Positions 61,215 to 64,000 of a DNA stretch of 64,000 nt are shown here, piece by piece. The notes beneath the pieces were generated by a model that was given only the letters and a program-made list of their open reading frames with translations, had not been told where the DNA came from and searched no databases. The stretch covers positions 1 to 64,000 of the forward strand of contig JAZNAQ010000011.1 of NCBI GenBank assembly GCA_045586595.1, in the 5' to 3' direction. Numbering within the stretch: position 1 is the stretch's first letter; each line of letters opens with the position of its first letter. This DNA comes from SIG480 sp045586595 (GTDB taxonomy: Bacteria > Bacillota > Clostridia > Oscillospirales > JAAYXM01). A program made the translations under genes and the position numbers.

Positions 61215-62069
61215 ATGGCAAGAAAAAATATTTTTCAGTTAGTAGAAGAAAATTACGATATACAAGATGAAATAAGGAAAATAAATAAACTTTTCGCTGA
61301 AGAGGATTATTTTGAGAACAATGACAATTATTATACTTTACAAAGATTAATGCGATACTACTTATTTCCGAATTGGAAATATCGCGGAACATGTCTTACC
61401 ATAGAAGAATTTTTCGAACGTGTTGATGCAACTATACCAAATATGAATCGCATAAGAGAAGCCCAAATCATTAATAACTTGGAAGTTATGGAAAACTTCG
61501 TTAAATTATATTTTGATAACAGCGAAAAGTTATACGAACAAAATAAAATTCAATATTATCGAGATTTTAAATCGGTATTCTGTGAATTGATCAATACTCT
61601 CGAAAAAAGAATGGGGCTTACCACTCGCGAATACAAAGATAAAGTCATTCTGTATCCTAAAAATGCACCGCTCGAAAAAGTTATCGATTTATGTGATGAT
61701 GAGGATGTTCAGTGGGAACTTATACGATATGTAAGAGAAGATTTATCGCTAACTGAAAAAAGAAAATCTCTTGCCTTTCTTGCCACTAATCTCTACATTG
61801 AGGAAGATCGAACCGAGAAAAATGAACACATTAAAGAGCTTGTAAAAAAAGCAGGCAACATTCTCAACAACCTACATATCCGTCATAATAATAAGACAGG
61901 AAAATGGGAAAACAAGGCACTTGACGCACTTGATAAAAAAGATGCTATTTCTTTATGCAACATGGTATACAACGAAATGCTCACAATTGTCTTATTGAGA
62001 GAACACAAGGAATATGAGAAGGTATACAAAGAGTTTAATAAAAAACAAAAGGAAGCACGAGCTAAATAG
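61215..62069 (+). CDS. Helical hypothetical protein in the defence operon
   Basis: 284-aa, Lys/Glu/Asn-rich, predicted mostly alpha-helical, no signal or membrane segment. A striking segment near residue 220 is NILNNLHIRHNNKTGKW, where an Arg-His pair ends a helix; this recalls HEPN-like or Abi proteins, but I cannot assign a family. Starts 5 bp after DUF4391. The DNA is clearly more AT-rich than the helicase and Mod genes on either side, suggesting a separate origin. Confidence 0.65.
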   Translation: MARKNIFQLVEENYDIQDEIRKINKLFAEEDYFENNDNYYTLQRLMRYYLFPNWKYRGTCLTIEEFFERVDATIPNMNRIREAQIINNLEVMENFVKLYFDNSEKLYEQNKIQYYRDFKSVFCELINTLEKRMGLTTREYKDKVILYPKNAPLEKVIDLCDDEDVQWELIRYVREDLSLTEKRKSLAFLATNLYIEEDRTEKNEHIKELVKKAGNILNNLHIRHNNKTGKWENKALDALDKKDAISLCNMVYNEMLTIVLLREHKEYEKVYKEFNKKQKEARAK

Positions 62070-62080
62070 TAGGAGACCAC

Positions 62081-63286
62081 ATGAAAACTCTTGATTTTTT
62101 TGACCCTATACCGGAATCACTGCGAAAAAGCTTGGAATTACAAAATAAAATTCAAGATAGTATGCAACCTATCCTTGAACAAGAAGAAAAAATAAAAAAG
62201 ATAAGTGAAATTACTGAAGGTGTTAAACTCGATTTGCCAAAAGCCATGTTTTCATCGCCGACTGTTGATGCTATTGCGCAGATAGAAGAAATGAACCCAT
62301 ATAAAGTTATAGATGAATTAACTTCAGATGCGACCATAGCCGAAGTGGGATTAGGCAACTACGCAACGCCTATAGATATTATCGGGAATTCTGTAATGAA
62401 ATTCGCAAATTACTTTTCTGATTACCAGATAAGTTCCGGAATGTATGATGCAATTAGTACCTTTGAGAAAAGTGCTTCAATCTTCGGAAACGCAATACAA
62501 ACATTTATTGAAAACGCGAGTTCCGCATTAACATCAGTAATTGAATCGCCCATGATGCAATGGTTGCAATCGTTTGACTTCACTCCTATATGGTCTTTTT
62601 TTGATAACTTTGATCTTGAATGTGATTTTTCAGATAGATACAAAGAATTAAATGGAGCTTATCTTACCGCAATGTATGAATGTAAGTGGTTTCCGTATGC
62701 CGGATGGTCTATTGATATACGAATGTTTTCAACCATCAGTGAAATTATATCGGCAAGTCGCGGTGCAAGTAAACGCAGAGAAAAAAGAATTGATGATGTA
62801 ATTTTTGCTTATTACACTAAAAGTGAAATAAAAAACATTAAAAGAACTTGGAAAAACTCAGACTTAGATCCGCATATAAAGAAAATATTAGGACAGGCCA
62901 TAGAAGCTCATTTGCGAGGAGAATATGTGTTGACAACAACCTGTTTAGCAACTATGTGGGAAGGTTTGATACATAAAAAACTAAATGTAAAAGAAAGACT
63001 CGGCTCAAAGAAAACCAGAGAGGCATTCAAAGACCTTATAGGTGATAATGATTTCGATCCAATCTTTGCGGAGTTTTATGAAAATTTTATTGTATGTGAT
63101 TGTAATTCCCCAGACGAAGTCATTGAAGGAATCCCTAATCGAAACGGTATTTCACACAGTAAGTATAAGAAGTATCCTAACAAAAAGGCTTCTCTCAATG
63201 CAATTTTGCTCACAGATTTTATAATCGGACTTAAGCCAAAAGAAATGGTGGTAAAGAACAAAGAAGAAACGGAGATCAATATATGA
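62081..63286 (+). CDS. Putative HEPN-like effector (R-x4-H motif)
   Basis: 401-aa protein. The C-terminal third (about 265-395) is a helical bundle. LGQAIEAHLRGEYVLTTTCLATMWEGLIHKKL is followed by IPNRNGISHSKYKKYPN, with Arg354 and His359 spaced R-x4-H, the hallmark of HEPN ribonucleases. It then ends in a last helix (SLNAILLTDFIIGL). The N-terminal region (1-260) is unknown, with several aromatic helices. If the HEPN assignment holds, it would cleave RNA on infection. Overlaps the next gene by 4 bp (ATGA). Confidence 0.6.
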   Translation: MKTLDFFDPIPESLRKSLELQNKIQDSMQPILEQEEKIKKISEITEGVKLDLPKAMFSSPTVDAIAQIEEMNPYKVIDELTSDATIAEVGLGNYATPIDIIGNSVMKFANYFSDYQISSGMYDAISTFEKSASIFGNAIQTFIENASSALTSVIESPMMQWLQSFDFTPIWSFFDNFDLECDFSDRYKELNGAYLTAMYECKWFPYAGWSIDIRMFSTISEIISASRGASKRREKRIDDVIFAYYTKSEIKNIKRTWKNSDLDPHIKKILGQAIEAHLRGEYVLTTTCLATMWEGLIHKKLNVKERLGSKKTREAFKDLIGDNDFDPIFAEFYENFIVCDCNSPDEVIEGIPNRNGISHSKYKKYPNKKASLNAILLTDFIIGLKPKEMVVKNKEETEINI

Positions 63287-63798
63287 AAGAGTGGAGTGCA
63301 TTTTTTACTAATCTAATTGACAAATTTGATTTCAAGGAACTTATGATTTGTCTTTTTGTTGTTTTATCTTTGATGTTAGTTCCTCGGATTAATGTTTTAA
63401 GTTTTTTAATGCCGCTTGATAGCGCGAAAAAATGGATTGTCTTTGTTTTTGTTTTAATTGCTGTATACCTTGTTTTGACTCTAATTATCCTAATATGGAA
63501 AAGTGCAAAAAAATATAATGATCACAAACCAAAGCAACTTGCAAAAATGATGAAAAAATACGGCAAATATCTCGAGGTTTTTTATTCAAAAAACCTCGGT
63601 GAGTATTCTAAATGTGCTTTCGATTTGTATACTGTTCCAGATGCAGTTGTCGGCAAATTGCAAGAAAATAAGATAATCTACATTGCTAATTATACTCATT
63701 CAGAGTTTGCTTTAACAGATCAAGCGAGAAAAAAACTAACGCAAAGAAGAAAGATGCTTAAGTTAATTGATAAGATTATTGTCAAGAAAAGTAAGTAG
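63283..63798 (+). CDS. Two-helix membrane protein, superinfection-exclusion SieB-like
   Basis: 171-aa protein with two transmembrane helices (about 18-38 and 48-72: ELMICLFVVLSLMLVP; WIVFVFVLIAVYLVLTLIIL). A cytosolic domain follows (KMMKKYGKYLEVFYSKNLGEYSKCAFDL, VPDAVVGKLQENKIIYIAN). The arrangement matches the superinfection exclusion B-like family. ATGA overlap with the HEPN-like gene implies coupled, stoichiometric synthesis. It could be a membrane effector or anchor for the upstream protein. Confidence 0.6.
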   Translation: MKEWSAFFTNLIDKFDFKELMICLFVVLSLMLVPRINVLSFLMPLDSAKKWIVFVFVLIAVYLVLTLIILIWKSAKKYNDHKPKQLAKMMKKYGKYLEVFYSKNLGEYSKCAFDLYTVPDAVVGKLQENKIIYIANYTHSEFALTDQARKKLTQRRKMLKLIDKIIVKKSK

Positions 63799-63810
63799 GA
63801 GGAATAAATA

Positions 63811-64000
63811 ATGGATAAACTTAAGATGCATACGCCGAACAAGGCGGATGAGAATTATAAAAAGCTTGCGGAGTTGTTTCCGAATGCGGTGACGGAGACT
63901 ATTGACCCTGTTACCGATGAGGTCGTGCGCGCTATTGATAAAGATGTTCTGATGCAGGAAATCTCTACTACTGTTGTTGAGGGCAAGGATGAGCGCTATC
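63811..64000 (+). CDS. Type III restriction-modification methyltransferase Mod, N-terminal part (cut by the window end)
   Basis: The first 63 residues (NKADENYKKLAELFPNAVTE, VVRAIDKDVLMQEIS) match the conserved N-terminus of type III Mod adenine methyltransferases; the catalytic DPPY and the SAM motif would follow beyond the window. TAGGAGG lies 9 nt before the ATG. The codon use is more GC-rich than the preceding cassette. A Res helicase-nuclease gene is expected downstream. Only the start is visible, so integrity cannot be judged. Confidence 0.78.
   Translation, partial: MDKLKMHTPNKADENYKKLAELFPNAVTETIDPVTDEVVRAIDKDVLMQEISTTVVEGKDERY

Larger units (their letters stand above)
53085..64000 (+). 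mobile_element. Integrated mobile element with defence cargo (left end in window, right end beyond it)
   Basis: About 10.9 kb of foreign modules inserted into cotJC: a replication initiator remnant, parB, TnpV-like gene, oriT-like repeats, two MobC-like proteins, an XRE regulator and a type III-like restriction-modification operon. The left edge is placed at 53085-53093, where CotJC similarity ends. No recombinase or relaxase is in view, so the element continues past the window or is defective. It is probably an integrative conjugative or mobilisable element (inference). Confidence 0.75.

Noticed and set aside
53085..64000. CRISPR array in the accessory region
   Set aside because: The only repeats (three 20-mers at 55730-55833) have unequal 13-31 bp spacing and lie in an oriT-like context; no cas genes are present.

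Overview
The window looks like a chromosomal segment of an endospore-forming member of Bacillota, class Clostridia (an uncultured Oscillospiraceae/Ruminococcaceae-like gut anaerobe is my best guess; this is inference). The evidence is dipicolinate synthase (dpaA, dpaB), a YpeB-type germination protein, a SleB-type cortex hydrolase, a CotJC-type manganese catalase remnant, a T-box leader, a tetrahydrofolate riboswitch, ECF vitamin transport, RNase Y with its YmdB neighbour, and the yloU-yloV-recG order. Genes lie on both strands in short operons, usually separated by strong bidirectional hairpin terminators and preceded by canonical sigma-A promoters with 17-bp spacers. Many of these promoters have an extended -10 (TGGTATAAT-like).

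Positions 1-53,000 are conserved core chromosome. In order: Cu/Zn superoxide dismutase-like protein and tRNA-Pro; a peptidoglycan-binding protein, metA and a SleB-like hydrolase; rpmB, an MgtC-family protein and purC; a minus-strand block with glmU acetyltransferase domain, pth and mfd; a TrmN6-like methylase; rny-ymdB and an SbcD-like nuclease; DegV and YebC; an Asn/Gln-only mini-protein; dinB and guaB; a metal-chelate ABC importer with recG, yloV and yloU; mntP-pyrR; thrS and tRNA-Arg; an NfeD/SPFH/MscL membrane group; a THF-riboswitch-controlled folT followed by uppP; dpaAB and ypeB; an AEC transporter; nfo and yfcE; a tandem FemX pair; a Cys-rich mini-protein; rluB-type and rsmE rRNA modification genes; a SemiSWEET transporter; a Trp T-box with a lone trpB; and tex.

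At about 53,085 the core ends abruptly inside a cotJC-type manganese catalase gene, of which only the 3' part remains. From there to the window end lies about 10.9 kb of a mobile element whose right end is not in view. It carries a replication initiator (repA) with an in-frame stop, parB without parA, a TnpV-like protein, a secreted protein, a repeat-rich oriT-like region, two ribbon-helix-helix MobC-like proteins without a relaxase, and an XRE regulator with an operator-like palindrome.

The cargo is a tightly packed defence operon. It starts with a 1203-aa SNF2-type helicase fused to a C-terminal SLOG/DUF2493 domain, followed by a DUF4391 protein. Then comes a visibly more AT-rich three-gene cassette: an unknown helical protein, a protein with a HEPN-like R-x4-H motif, and a two-helix SieB-like membrane protein. 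The operon continues into the start of a type III DNA methyltransferase (Mod), cut by the window end. The helicase-SLOG fusion and the HEPN/membrane cassette inside a type III-like restriction-modification operon are the most likely undescribed system here.
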